This document shows, piece by piece, positions 21,100 to 33,000 of a stretch of DNA of 64,000 nt. A program made the position numbers and the translations under genes. The stretch covers positions 1,597,450 through 1,661,449 of the forward strand of contig BFEA01000187.1 in NCBI GenBank assembly GCA_003427395.1, read 5' to 3'. Numbering within the stretch: the first letter of the stretch is position 1; every line of letters begins with the position of its first letter. The notes under the pieces are model-generated. The model was not told where the DNA came from. It searched no databases and was given only the letters and a program-made list of their open reading frames with translations. This DNA comes from Chara braunii. Its lineage: Eukaryota > Streptophyta > Charophyceae > Charales > Characeae.

Positions 21100-22690
21100 C
21101 AACAGTTTCTGACAGCGGAGACATTTGACAACGGACTCAGCAAATAGCCCGACCTTCACGGCCAGCTCGCTAGTGAGTACGATGCTGAGTAGCTTGGATG
21201 GAGATGACCAATGGAGTAACTGTGACAAACAAATGTTAATGAACTCGAATATGCATGGCGATCACGAGTCACTCGATAATCATGAGTTAGACGCCAACAA
21301 CGGCCAAGCCTATGGTGATCAGAACGGCGTCCGCTGATGAAGATGAGCCCGATAAAAAGAGGCAGTTCACACTGTCCGTTCTCTTTCCCTGTCTTCCCAA
21401 AGTCCCTCCCTGTCTAAAAAGTTCCTCTTACTGGTCTGTATCTATTCATAATGAAAACTAGTTTCGAACGTATTTCTAAAAATCAAACGTGATAAGGAGA
21501 TGACCTCCTTCGAGATTGGATGGCGAGGGCTAGGATTATGGCCACGACACAGACCACCTAGGGAGGAGGCCATAATGACAGCATCATGAGCACGATGGAT
21601 GTGGTGTTGATAACCACCATCATGTCTTGTACAACCGTCCCCATCATCAACACGACCGCCAAGAGCAACCCTGCTACAGCGAGCATTAAGATGGCCATCA
21701 TGGTGACAAGAGGAGGCATACAGTTACAGCCATGCTCTGTTGATCATAGTCTGTGCAAAAATAAATAAATAAATAAATAAATAAAATAAAATAACAAATA
21801 ATAGTAATCATAATAAATCATAATAAAAAAATGAAATTGAATCAGTCGCCAGAACTTGGGCAGATACATGCACTAAATGAGAAGAATCGTTCACTAAATT
21901 GGGGGACGGTATGTTGCAACACCAAATCCCTCAAGCGTGCTGTTCTTCTTCTACATCGGCCGAGTGGATGAGCACAATCACCATGAACATGACCTCCAAG
22001 GTGAATTCGGCTACACTGCGGTGAAAACCATCATTACCGATAAACGGAGGATTACGAGATCCTGTGCTTCGTTCCCTCACTCACCAATTGAGCCAAATGA
22101 GGATAAACCTCCTGCTAGAAGATGAAAAAATGTCTGGCAACTGGTACGATGTTGCCATCGCACTCCATCACAGCCTTAGGTACGTCTGTACCGCATCTTC
22201 CTCTCTCTCTCTCTCTCTCTCTCTCCGCATCTCAGCCGCTGCCCGCTGCACTACTGCGCTCGTTCAGAAACGAACCTCCTACTAGGTTCCGACCAGATAC
22301 ACTGCAGCCATAGCCTGTCGTCTATTACCTGCACCCCATCGCTGAAAAAAAAAGAATAAAATTGATAATGAATCCCCTGCTAAAATGCAGCAAGATACAT
22401 TCTGTATTTCCTCCCCCACCTATGTTTTACTCCTGCCATGCTCATCCCTTCGTCATGTCCTTTGCCTTCGCATCCCTCACACTCACACGCAAACTTACGT
22501 AGTACACTTGCGCATTCGCTGTCTTAGTGTCGGAACGCGATGACCCCCCACAACCAACAGCGCTCCTGATGATCATTATGACTTGAGTAGGGCAACAACA
22601 AGTGCTGCAATCACGGGGACAGAGAAAGAACCTCAGAAGACCATCACCCCCATACCAGGAAGGTGGCGCTATAGGCACTACGAGGGGCAA
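21100..22690. other. No gene recognised; small open frames and microsatellites
   Basis: Open frames at 21125-21337 (70 residues, D/N/S-rich) and 21586-21768 (60 residues) resemble no family I know and have no supporting context. An (AAAT)n run lies at 21762-21790 and a CT run at 22199-22225. Confidence 0.5.
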
Positions 22691-23230
22691 ACCCCCTCTT
22701 GATGATGACTGTGATCTCGTTCGAGAAGAAGATCACAACATGCGCAGCGAGCGGACTTGATCGTGTGCCCAAAAACGGTGAGGAAGATGGTCATTGTAAT
22801 GATGAGTGGGACTGTTCCAAGAACGGTCAGTACTCATATAACGATTGCATCAATGGGACGAGTCTTCCGCTAGTATATGCGAAGATGCATGCCCAACTTC
22901 GCTCTTTTTCCCGCTCGCCCTCTCTTACTAACCGCGCAGATCATACCCAACATACTGCCTAAATCGTCCATCCTGCGTGAAATCAAGCTCTGCCATCAGC
23001 TTTGCCTCACCAAGAAACCCCAGTTTCAAGTCTTACTTCGTCCGATTCCGTTAAGGAACGGGCGAGCTAAGCCTTCTTCCCCCTCACCGCTTCTTCTTCA
23101 TCATCTTTGTCCCCCACGTCGTCTTCTCCCTCCCGAATATAACACACCCCTGTTGCTCTCGGCATGATAGCAGCTCGGGTTACCAAGAGCTGCTAACTAA
23201 GGCCCCGGCCCTGAACTTATACTTGTAGCA
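22691..23230. other. No gene recognised
   Basis: Mixed composition with pieces that look like eroded coding sequence (for example frames at 22699-22962 and 22877-23167), but with no recognisable motif. Confidence 0.45.
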
Positions 23231-23294
23231 CTTGGGCAGAGACCATGCTAATCTTCCCTGTACCGTTCCAATTTTCACGGATGTCCCGAAGGAC
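23231..23294 (-). pseudogene. U6 snRNA-like sequence, 3'-truncated
   Basis: Read from 23294 on the minus strand the sequence opens GTCCTTCGGGACATCCG, continues AAAATTGGAACGGTACAG, then GAAGATTAGCATGG and CTGCCCAAG. U6 snRNA is among the most conserved eukaryotic RNAs and begins with this 5' hairpin, followed by the ACAGAGA box and AGC triad. Here ACAGAGA is ACAGGGA, and the similarity stops before the 3' stem-loop. The upstream neighbour on the same strand is a SINE, not a U6 promoter. It is therefore a retro-copied or chimeric pseudogene, not a working gene. Confidence 0.82.
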
Positions 23295-23299
23295 TGTGG

Positions 23300-23450
23300 C
23301 ATGGGTAGTGGCCTGAGATACCAACATCGAACTGGCCGGCTGCAGGTAATTCAGAGTGGGTTTTATTTGTATCCATCTGACCACATCTGGATTCGAACTC
23401 AGATCTGCATTTCAACAGTTCGTGAGTGTACCAACTTAGCTAGATCCGTT
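23300..23450 (-). mobile_element. tRNA-derived SINE (family S), copy 2, fused to the U6-like sequence
   Basis: Box A TAGCTAAGTTGG (23431-23442) and box B GAGTTCGAATCC (23389-23400) lie on the minus strand at tRNA spacing. The body contains GTTCGATGTTGGTATCTCAG, which matches the body of the copy at 63171-63320 (GTTCAATGATGATATCTCAA). The U6-like sequence starts six bases downstream of this body. The two together look like one composite unit. Confidence 0.7.
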
Positions 23451-24144
23451 TGGTTCGGTCCAATGCCACGAGACCGACACTACTACAGTCCCAAAGAAGA
23501 GAAAAAAAATGAAGTAAAATAAAAAAAAGTGAAAACAACCATACCGAACATGGGGGGGGTTGTGGGGCCTGCTGCTAATCAGCAATGTGAGCTATGGTGA
23601 AGCTGGCTTTGGTGCAGATCTTGGGGATAACAGCAATTATTCAGATGGAAACTGTGCAGACCGAGGTGAAGGCAGACTCCACGTGACAAGCTGCTGCAAC
23701 GGCCTCCGCCTTGGTGTCCCCCTGACCAACTGCAGTAGTGCATATTTGGTACCTTGCTGGTTATATGGCGCCGGCCACCGACGGTGCAAGAATCGGTGGC
23801 CGAGAACGCCCTTGTCCAGCTGCCACATAGACTGTTGACAAAAAGGGCACACAAATGGTACATTTAGAACTCTTGCAAATATGTAGGATCGGTCTTGCGC
23901 CTCACGGGCCCAAACGTGCATGCTCACACTCACCCCTCTCACGGCAAAATCGTGGTTGTACTTAGTTCCCACAGCAATGGTTTCAAAACCAGCACCGACG
24001 CCGGCCCCATCAACGTTCCCATACTCAGTCCCCACAACAAAACATGGTTGGCGGATGGTGCTCCCGCGCAGGGTCCCAGCCAATGAGGTTTATTCCGCCT
24101 TGTCGGTCTCTGCCCCATCTTATAGTTGGCCAGACGGTCGAGCA

Positions 24145-24215
24145 CCTCCGTCTGGTCCGAACTTGGGTCTGTACTTCAGCAGTTCGTGGTTGCATCCGCT
24201 GAACTAGGCTCTTGG
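24145..24215 (-). mobile_element. tRNA-derived SINE head (family S), copy 3
   Basis: On the minus strand GAGCCTAGTTCAGCGGATGC (24192-24211) serves as box A and AAGTTCGGACCAG (24152-24164) as a degraded box B, with CACGAACTGCTGAAGTACAG between. The order is the same as in the other family members. Confidence 0.6.
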
Positions 24216-24257
24216 CCCTCACGGCCGGTCCCGGGCCGCATCCCAACTTGGGAAACG

Positions 24258-24321
24258 TAAAAAATAAAAATAAAAATAAAAATAAAAATAAAAATAAAAA
24301 TAAAAACAAAAAACTAAAAAA
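24258..24321. repeat. (AAAAAT)n microsatellite
   Basis: About nine copies of the hexamer AAAAAT/AAAATA, ending in AAAAACAAAAAACT. A lysine/asparagine-repeat open frame over it is an artefact. Confidence 0.85.
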
Positions 24322-24329
24322 GGGAACGG

Positions 24330-25091
24330 GACAAAAAAAACGAGGAGGGAAGAACCGTTGGAACCTTGTCCTCGGTCCTGCCTATGAGACCGGCTGTCGG
24401 ACTCCCCAACAAAACTAAAAGGGATAGTCCCGCAGGACCCTCAACCCCTTAGTTCGCTCCGTAGCGCTCCTCTGCTACTCCGCTGTCGGCTGCTGGCCTC
24501 GATCCTGGGATCCGCCTGGTGACAACTCAGTAGCGTAACGTATAGGGCTAAGCCCAAGCCTGGATGTATCAGACCCATTTCTCTATATGAAGAGTAACTG
24601 CAGCTCGCGCAGGCCATCAAGGGTGTGCCAAGGCCACCGCTTGGCTTGTCCCCATGACTTTGTAATGCCATGTTCTGCACCCTCGGGGGCAGGTGTTGCT
24701 CGGCTCACCACGCGCGTCGCCCTTACATGCCGCTGTCGTGGCTCGAGGCTCTCCTCGCCTTCCACGTGCGCCCTTTCACTGCCCTGATTACTGCCCATGG
24801 CAACCCCATTTCTGACAACGCATACCGTATGAACGTCGGTTTACCATGGTCACTTTAATAAAAGAAAACTTTCCTAGTTTTAGTCAAATCCAAAAATCTT
24901 GCCGGTGGAAACGCCGACTCTCTAGCATCAAGAAAAAAATTCATCACGCGCGCCTCAAAACTGCGCGCCCACACACACTTTGCTCCTCGTCAACCATTCA
25001 GTCAACGCGAACCAACACGACCGCAACTTCGCATGGTATAGTCAAATTCTGAACAAACCTTATCTTCTGTCACTTGCAAAAACCAGGGCGG
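24330..25091. other. Non-coding end of the 8.8-kb insert
   Basis: No gene recognised. The last bases before gag resumes form the palindrome at 25092-25109. Confidence 0.5.
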
Positions 25092-25110
25092 ATACCCTTG
25101 TAAGGGTATT

Positions 25111-26619
25111 TGCGCCGACAACGCATCGAAGACGGACCCCATACAATGGTGGCGCCAGTTCGACCTCAAGCTGGACCTCCACCACGTCGCCAACGAGAAT
25201 CGGCACGCCTATTTGTACTCTCGCTCCGGAGGCGCGTGTCGATCATGGCTGGACAATATGCTGTCCGCACATGCATATACAGCCACAGAATTACACAAGT
25301 ACATCACCTGGGCAGATCTGAAGGCAGCATGGAAGAAACGTTCCCAAGTCGAACCGCCGGAACACCAGGCAATGGACAAGTTGTTGACGTTCACGCAACA
25401 CAACATGCCAAGCGGCGACTGGATATCTGAGTTCCAACGCCTCGCAAGCACGCCCAAGCTGCCGCTGAATTTCGACGACATCAAGCTCTATTTCATCAAG
25501 AGGTCATGCCCGGGATTGCAGAATGCGTTGACTCATGTCGCCGACATTCTCACTACAAGTGAGGAACTTTTCAACAATGCCACGCAGATCATTGTGATGA
25601 ACTTGGCAGCCCGGAATACGGGTCATTCGTCAAATGTCGACCAGGGCGCGCATCAGCATCGGCCGAAAGTGGCCGTGGTCGCAGCGGCAACGACTAGCGA
25701 CCCTTGTATTTCAAACGAGGTTGCTTCGACTGACGAGGGAGACAGGCTCGCAGCTGCCCAGAATGGTGGCCGCCCCGCCAAAGGACGAGGACGCAGTAAG
25801 CCGAAGACCAACACCAATACTTCTTCTGGGTCCGGGCAAGCAGCTCCAGCTCAAGGACCTTGGACAGCGTACCGTCTGATGGAGCGCGGGTATCGCGTCC
25901 GCACCAAGTACTGTTTTGTTTGTGGTGCAATTGCGTGGCCCATGAGACCGTGAACTGCCCCATGAAGCCAAGGGGCCCGCTCAATCGTGAAAGTGAGCAC
26001 CACCGAGAGTGATGCGACAACACTCTCGACGCCTTCGGAACCGGTTACCGCGCGAGTAACCTCCCTCGGTTCCGGGGCACATGCGAATGTTGCAAGTCCT
26101 CCCATTCTCCATTCTTTCGAGGACTATGCTGCCCGGTTTGTACCTTCGCTGAATTCACGAGCCCAAGGACAAAATGTATGTGCGGTCTCTTCTCCGATCG
26201 GAAGCAGCAGCATTGATTCGTCTTCAAGTGGACCTTCACGGGATTCGGCGCGCGCGTTCAACATTGAGGACTTGGACCCGTTGACGCCCGAGGATTTTGC
26301 ATGGCTTCCTCTCCCTTCCACCGGCTGCTTACCGGAGCCGCAATGCGCAGCTCTTCCCGTTCATTTACATACATACCTAGCCTTCTATGCACCACCAACT
26401 TCGCCTACGGAGGACGAGGTCGCGGTGGGGGACATTCTTGCGTATGTGAGCAAGGTGGCCCGCGAGTTTCGCACGCAGTTGTACGATGACAACAACGCAC
26501 TGCTCCTTTATGTCCGCATCCAAATCGGGCAAGCGTCCTGCAGCGCTTTGATGGATAGCGCCGGGACTCGCAACTATTTTCGCCAGTCCTTCATGCAAAG
26601 GGTCGGCCTTGGACCATAA
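25111..26619 (+). pseudogene. gag: Gag capsid, zinc knuckle and start of protease (gypsy element)
   Basis: The frame resumes with QWWRQFDLKLDLHHV and runs through a retrotransposon capsid domain (WLDN..., TWADLKAAWKKR, FTQHNMPSGDWISEFQRL) of about 160 residues, then a basic linker. The zinc knuckle starts CFVCG at about 25911, but its H and final C fall in the next frame: a one-base change near 25930 breaks the reading and the frame ends at 25953. A new open stretch (25987-26619) contains a proline/serine-rich linker and the protease start, with VRIQIGQASCSALMDSAGT. The D-S-A-G order is unusual against the normal D-S/T-G-A. Confidence 0.78.
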
Positions 26620-26969
26620 GTTCGAAGGAAGGCACACCCTACGAGATCAAGGTGGCGGACGGTCGAACGCAACAACTCCTTGATCGCTACATCGAAGTCG
26701 TCCAGGTTTATTTCGCACCTCATGCATGCGAACCGGTGACGTTCGACGTCTTGGACACGGACTTCGACATCATTTTGGGCATGCCTTGGCTAGCAAGTGC
26801 GGATCACACGGTCAACTTTCATCGGCGGACACTAACGATTCGCGACGTGTTCGGCGCCGAAGTACCATGTACAATTCCTCCCCCGCACCCTTCGATCCGG
26901 TGCCAAGTTGTAACAGCCAAGTCTTTTCGGGCCACTTGTGCTTACGAGCGGACCGAAGAGATCGGCTTC
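26620..26969 (+). pseudogene. Aspartic protease C-terminal half (gypsy element)
   Basis: After a frame change at about 26619 the plus strand reads ...CEPVTFDVLDTDFDIILGMPWL, where ILGMPWL is the typical second half of the retropepsin fold in Ty3/gypsy elements. It continues to the junction at about 26969, where the 6-kb insert begins. Translation beyond 26970 is foreign. Confidence 0.78.
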
Positions 26970-26984
26970 AACAGAAAAAATTTG

Positions 26985-28235
26985 GTTTTTTTGGGAATCA
27001 AGTTTGACTCCTTGCTTGTTGGAGTTCTTCAGTATATCAACAGTTGTTCATGTGTTGTTATGGAAGCAATCCCTATTTTCATCATGAACTCAATTAAACC
27101 AATATTGGTCCTGCAGTCAGTCGGGGGGCATCACGAATAACAACAAAAGCTCTACGTTGAATGAATGTTAGTCCAACGTTGAAAAACATGTTCGACGATT
27201 GTTGCTCTCTTGTTGAACTCTTGTTGAACTCTTGATGATCAACATTGATATGTTTTGTCAAAATTTTTTTTATAAAAACTAACATTCGTTTTATCAATAA
27301 GTCTGTCATGTTTGTGTATTCATGTTGCTCCTACTCATGTTTTTTTTTCTTCTGATGTCCACCTGTGTTTCTGGTACGTGTTTTTTTAAGAATAACAAAA
27401 GCTCTACACATGTTTGTGTCATGTTTGTGTCTCTTCATATGTATTCTCGGTTAGGTGTTTTTTTTTTTTGACCCTAAGATATGCTACTAATCGTGTGACC
27501 TCTCTAGTACTTACATTTCCTGTGAGTTGTGAAACACATTCAGGTTTTAGAGCACAACTTGATAGAGACTCTTTCTTCATTCATTAACTTTTTTTTTTTT
27601 TTTTTTTTTTCTCTCTCCTCTCTCGAATAATGAATTATCGATCATGTTATATTTTAACGTGAAGGGTTAGTGTCCACCTTCAGGTAGCGCTTCAAAAACA
27701 GGTAGTTGCAATCGGGGATGTTGCGAAACATCAGTTTTTCAGTGACTAGTTACAAAGCTTTGCAAAGTAACCAGAGTTGACGTTCGTTGAATCCTTTGTT
27801 CGTTCCTCACACTTTCTTGTTTGTAGACGAAGGACAATGAGCCTTGTGGAGGCGATAGTGATGGTGTGAATAATTGTGTTGCCGAGGATAAGAAGTAATT
27901 GATATATAACATCATTCAAAAACATGATGAAAGAAAACACCTCTGTTTCTTCTCTATATACAAATATATGCTTGGAGTGTATTGTTTGTTGTTGCCTTGT
28001 CACTGTTTACCTATTGTGCACGTGTCTTACAGAGCATTTGTTTTACGTTCGTCGAAGTGGACTTTGCTAATGAAACAAAACAGATTACAATCACAAATGA
28101 CCATATATTTTTTGTTTTTCCTCGATTTTTTTTTTTTTTCGTCTATAATCGCAGATCTTGTGACTTTATCATTTCGTTGGGTATCTCCTATGAAAGGGGG
28201 AAGGTAATTGAACATTGTTTTATTGTTAACATCTC

Positions 28236-28288
<53 letters not shown>

Positions 28289-28527
28289 CGATCGATCGAC
28301 TGATTGAAAAATAATCAACATTTTCGTAGTTCTCTCTATAAGCAATATGTGTATTCAGTAGGAAATGCACGCGTTCTCCACAACTCTCTCTCTCCTCGAT
28401 GAGAATAAGTTCATCACCACGTGACTTCATAGGATCATTGTAAAACTTGCGAGACAAAATGACTCGTGGTCGTAGAATTAATGCTTTGTCATACTCAATT
28501 TCGTTATCACTGTCTCACTCCCACTCA

Positions 28528-28558
<31 letters not shown>

Positions 28559-29370
28559 CCTCTCTCGTTCAAGAAACATTAAAAAAAATAGGTGGGTGTG
28601 TCCCCCCTCCTCCTCCATATTTGAAATATTATCTCTGAAACAAACTACATTAAACTTTAATAAGGTAAATATACTTGTATACTCTATATGAAAACTAACA
28701 GTATTTTCATGCAAGTTTTTTTTTACCGCTGTTGCAACCATCAATGCTCATATATTGTTCGTTGTCCACAAGTTACACATAAAGAAATATACAAATTACA
28801 GTTAGTGTGTTTTTTTTTTACTTGTATTCTGAAATGAAGAGTATAGTGTTTGCTTGACCTGAAATTCGTGTGTCGATTTTTTTTCATTATCTACAATTGT
28901 TCGTATATGATTGTAATTAATTGTATGACAAACAATTATTTGGAGGGAGGGGAGCAATGGGTAAAGGTGGTCGAGGGGGGAGGAATACACAAAAGAAAAA
29001 GGAAGAGGGGGGGGGACAGTTTCACGTCACTGTCTGTATCTGGCTCGTCTTTCTTCAATAACATTTGCAAACACAGGTTTGTCCTACGTATAATTACTGG
29101 CTACAAAAATCAGAAATTGTTTTTGCGACTCTTTGTAGTTCGAATTCCCTCCCCCCCCCTCCCCTCCCTCTGCCACACATCTATCTATCTATCTATCTAT
29201 CAATCTATCTATCTATCTATCTATGTTTATCTTTGCATTTTTATATCTATCTCTCTATCTTCTTTCATATCTACAGATCTACCTATGTGTTTGTTCTTGC
29301 TATATAAACCAATGATAAGCGTCATGATTATATATAGCGCTTATTTGTCATCTCTACTTAACTCCTCATT
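26985..29370. other. Non-coding half of the 6-kb insert
   Basis: No gene recognised. It holds T runs (27589-27610, 28531-28558), a 54-base CT run (28232-28285) followed by (GATC)n, and a (TCTA)n run at about 29179-29224. Short open frames over these runs are artefacts. Confidence 0.6.
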
Positions 29371-29373
29371 CTC

Positions 29374-30230
29374 TCAATGGCTTCGCAACTCAAATGAGAA
29401 GTCATCTTCGATAAAAATGTTCTGTTCATTACGTTGCGCACGTAGGCTAGGCAGACCTACGTGAAATCGTACTATTGCCTTGTCTGCCACTGAACTCGAC
29501 TTGTCCAATTTGAATATGTTGAAGTCTACGATAGCATCTCGTGCTCTAGTAGAATCCACAATTGCCCTCTTTATGACCTTCATTTCTTGAATTATTTTTT
29601 CTGCTGATCCAACCTTCTTCATCATGAATATGTCACGTCCGATTATCATCTCACAAAATGTGAGCTGTTGCAATGACACTCCCACACGGTGCCCTGCTTC
29701 GCAAGTTGAAATATATTCAACAAAGTTGCCATAAATGCAGGACTTTCCCATGATTTATTCCCTTCCCTTCTCCAAGAGTGATTGTTATCCATCTCCGTTC
29801 GATATTCATTTTTTTGTTCCTTCCATACATCATTCTGCAGCAAACGCACAATGGGGCATCTCATTTCAACCCAGAACCACTCTCTTAACTTTGCAGATAT
29901 CTCTCCTCGAACTGTTGTCATGCAGCGGTTGCACTCCACCAAAACCTCCCTTGTTCCCCGTTCAAAACTATATTGAGCAAGACCCTCCGCAGCCCATTTT
30001 CCGAGTCTTGTGGCGACAATCTCTACCGTTCGCAAGTAGTCGTCTTCTGACGGGTACATGTGAGAGTCATATGCAGAGTCGAATGCGTATGCTTTAGCCA
30101 CAGCTCGAAATAATTTATCCTTTATTTGTTTGCTCCATTGACTGCCAAATATACAATTTTTGACACCTGTCTTCCTTTTCTTCGAAATGTCTGTGTTCCT
30201 CGTTGGAACTTCTGCATCCTCTGTTTCAAT
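29374..30230 (-). pseudogene. Unknown protein downstream of the Ulp1-like gene
   Basis: The minus-strand frame from 30230 to 29646 contains DISKKRKTGVKNCIFGSQWS, LFRAVAKAYAFDSAYDSHMY and EDDYLRTVEIVATRLGKWAA. A second frame (29751-29374) contains EKIIQEMKVIKRAIVDSTRA. They overlap in different frames at 29646-29751, implying a frameshift or an intron. A pyrimidine-poor but acceptable acceptor (TTGAAACAG/AGG) lies at about 30222, so this looks like a later exon of the same transcript as 30683-31342. I do not recognise the family. The alternation of charged and hydrophobic residues looks like real protein. Confidence 0.5.
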
Positions 30231-30682
30231 TATAAACAAGGTTGTCAAACAATTGCACGTGCAAAATGATAAGTCATATGCAAAACAAACGAAAAATATA
30301 CACTCCCCCAAATTAACAATTGCATCAAATAACACGTCGTTGTATATATCATTTGTTCTTGGACCATTTCTTTTTTCATATTATTACTTTATAACTATAT
30401 AGTCTGTAGGAATTTGAAAGCGGGAACAAATTCATAAAATTCAACACATATTTTGAGGAACTTTTCATTCATATTATGCAACAATTTTATCATAATTTAT
30501 GTATCAAAATCATTCATCACTCGTTATAAACGATCTACCGGTAGAACTTCACAATAATATATAACACACATACTTATTTAGAACGGCATGAATACCCACA
30601 CAAAATCAGCAGAACTTCACAATAATATATAACATACATACTTGCTTACAACAGCATGAATATCCACACTCAATCCATATCA

Positions 30683-31342
30683 TTACATACACATTCTCGC
30701 GGATGAACTCACATAAAGTTTGAACTCACCCTCTCTTTCATTCAACGCACTTCGTGAATGATTGTCGTTGCTTTGCTTCTGTGACGTATTCTCTCGATGT
30801 CCCCGTTCATCATGTTCATGACGCATTCCTTTGCGATGTTGTGATTGATACGAGCTGTCTTCCGCCTCATTCGATAGAGAACACTCCTCTTTCCTTTGTT
30901 TGTCATTTCTGTAACTCTTGGTAGGTGATCTCTTGGAAGTAGGAAAAACTTGTCTTGGAGTTCTTGTCACGGGTCCTTCAGTATCGTTGCAATTGGCATT
31001 TTTCTCGTCATGCGTGTGGAATGATCGTTTCTTAGATTTGACGGGTAGTTTCGGAGGTGTCACGTCTTGCTTTGGAAAACCCTTGACGTGCTTCGGACTT
31101 GAATATGCAGGCGTTCGGTTGTACACATTATTTTCTTTCGTAGGCAGCCCATGATCTCGTTGCTCATGACGTTGATCGTCGGTTTTCTGTCCTGGAGCAC
31201 TTTTCGATCGTTCATTAGGACTGTTAAATTTGTCTCTCTCTTTCTGTCGTACCGGATTTTGATTTTCCATCCTCGCATCTGTCACGCGTTCACTATCTTG
31301 TCTTCGTTCTCGGAGATGATTATACTTCTCTCTGAGAGCCAT
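30683..31342 (-). CDS. Basic, low-complexity protein or exon
   Basis: A 219-residue open frame, the longest uninterrupted one in this insert, is rich in R, K, S, E, N and H and has no domain. Two possible splice donors of the form GTGAGT lie near its end (about 30720-30735), which could join it to the exon ending at about 30222. It may be a disordered linker between the Ulp1-like domain and the downstream unknown region. Intactness in a decayed neighbourhood could be chance. Confidence 0.4.
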   Translation of the reverse strand: MALREKYNHLRERRQDSERVTDARMENQNPVRQKERDKFNSPNERSKSAPGQKTDDQRHEQRDHGLPTKENNVYNRTPAYSSPKHVKGFPKQDVTPPKLPVKSKKRSFHTHDEKNANCNDTEGPVTRTPRQVFPTSKRSPTKSYRNDKQRKEECSLSNEAEDSSYQSQHRKGMRHEHDERGHRENTSQKQSNDNHSRSALNEREGEFKLYVSSSARMCM

Positions 31343-31353
31343 GTTTCTTTTAT

Positions 31354-31735
<382 letters not shown>

Positions 31736-31750
31736 GGACGCACTCACTGT

Positions 31751-32999
31751 CACGGGTAATGTGTATCTCGCACCACTTGCAGTAATGTGTCTTTTATATT
31801 TGTAATATTCTCACGTCCAACCCCTTTCACAAATGCAATACACTCCGCCGTCTTATTCAACATTTTCAGTCGCATGGAGCAGATAGTTGTCTAATCAAGG
31901 TTCTCATTCATGTTACCCACGACATTCACGACCTCTGATGGTGTAATGGAGTTTCCGCCTTCCTTTGATGTTAAGTGTCTGATTACAGTCTCTGCGTTCA
32001 TGCAAGTATGCACGCCGCAATCTTTTGTATTCGCCTGCTGAACAACATTAACTTCAATTAGTCTATTTCCAAACATTTCTTTCCAAATGTGTCATGACCT
32101 CTCAACATCGTCATCTTGTACATCTCCTTCATTGAATTTCTTCAAAAGAAACTCATGTCGGATGTATGTTCGTAATTTATCCCACAACGTCTTCCTTGAT
32201 CGTTTGTATGAGTCCATATGAAAAATTGCAAGAACAACCGATGCATGATTTGCTGAGTCGTTCACAAATTCGCCCACATTCAAAAGAAGAAGACATGTCC
32301 AGTGATTGTCCCTGCAGATGGGGATAACTACCACTGGATAATTCCACATGTCTTGAGAAATATTGCGTATTGACTTAGGCCTATCTTTCACAAATTTCTC
32401 CCATGTAACTTTCGTTCGGTCTACGACTTGATTTGTTTCAATGAGTTTGTGAAAGAATGTCGAACAGACATACACATTTTTTGTTCGCATGTCATTTGTA
32501 ACGTCCTTGTATATTGACTAGAGGAATAAATCAATAATTGTGTCAGTGAGCTTTCCTCCTTCTCCAAGGCTCATAACATCGCTTTCCAGAATATGTAGCT
32601 TCTCTCCAGATAAGACTTCCCATCTAAATGGAAGAAGTGTTTTACGGTCTACCACATCTATCACGGCCTTACCTTTTCGTTTCCTTCGGTTTTCAGACGG
32701 GACTCCGCTCGCATGATGTTTACGATAGGGTACTACACCGCAAGACACATCCACAGTTGTGTCAACGTTCTCTGATGCGATGTGAGGAACATCAGAAATA
32801 GGACCACTTCCTCCCCATGTTTTGGAATACTGCCTATGGTTTCGAATTGCAAGCCACATTCTTCAGCCATAGTAATAAAGCCTTGACACCCAACTGGGAT
32901 GTACTGGAACAACTCAGTATACCACGAGTCTTGCAAAATATCTTCGTACATCTTTTTCGACTTGCACATGTCTCGCCTTATGTTTTCTTCAAACCATCG
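31751..32999 (-). pseudogene. Ulp1 (C48) cysteine protease-like gene
   Basis: Read from 33000 on the minus strand: an N-terminal region RWFEENIRRDMCKSKK..., a frameshift near 32820, then WEVLSGEKLHILESDVMSLG, which resembles the start of the Ulp1 fold. NHWTC (catalytic His, about 32300), FHMDSYKR (Asp, about 32212), then VVQQAN and DCGVHTC (oxyanion Gln and nucleophile Cys, about 32036-32015) complete the H-D-Q-C set in the right order. Three in-frame stops (TAG 32518, TGA 32092, TAG 31891) interrupt a frame that otherwise continues to about 31755. Ulp1 proteases cleave SUMO-like proteins; copies within transposons may do so for the element's benefit, which is inference. Confidence 0.8.
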
Positions 33000-33000
33000 C

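Larger units (their letters stand above)
16275..25110. mobile_element. 8.8-kb insertion of unknown type inside gag
   Basis: The gag reading GLPIFC stops at about 16274 and resumes with CADNASKTDPIQWW at about 25111, so everything between is foreign to the gypsy element. No RT, transposase or terminal repeat was recognised. A perfect 8-bp-stem palindrome ATACCCTTGTAAGGGTAT lies at the right edge (25092-25109). No clear target duplication remains. The block itself contains SINE copies, a U6-like sequence, microsatellites and the hairpin array described separately. It may be several successive insertions. Confidence 0.6.

Noticed and set aside
16275-25110. Helitron, because of a palindrome near the right edge
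   Set aside because: There is no CTRR end after the palindrome, no TC start at the left edge and no Rep/helicase coding.
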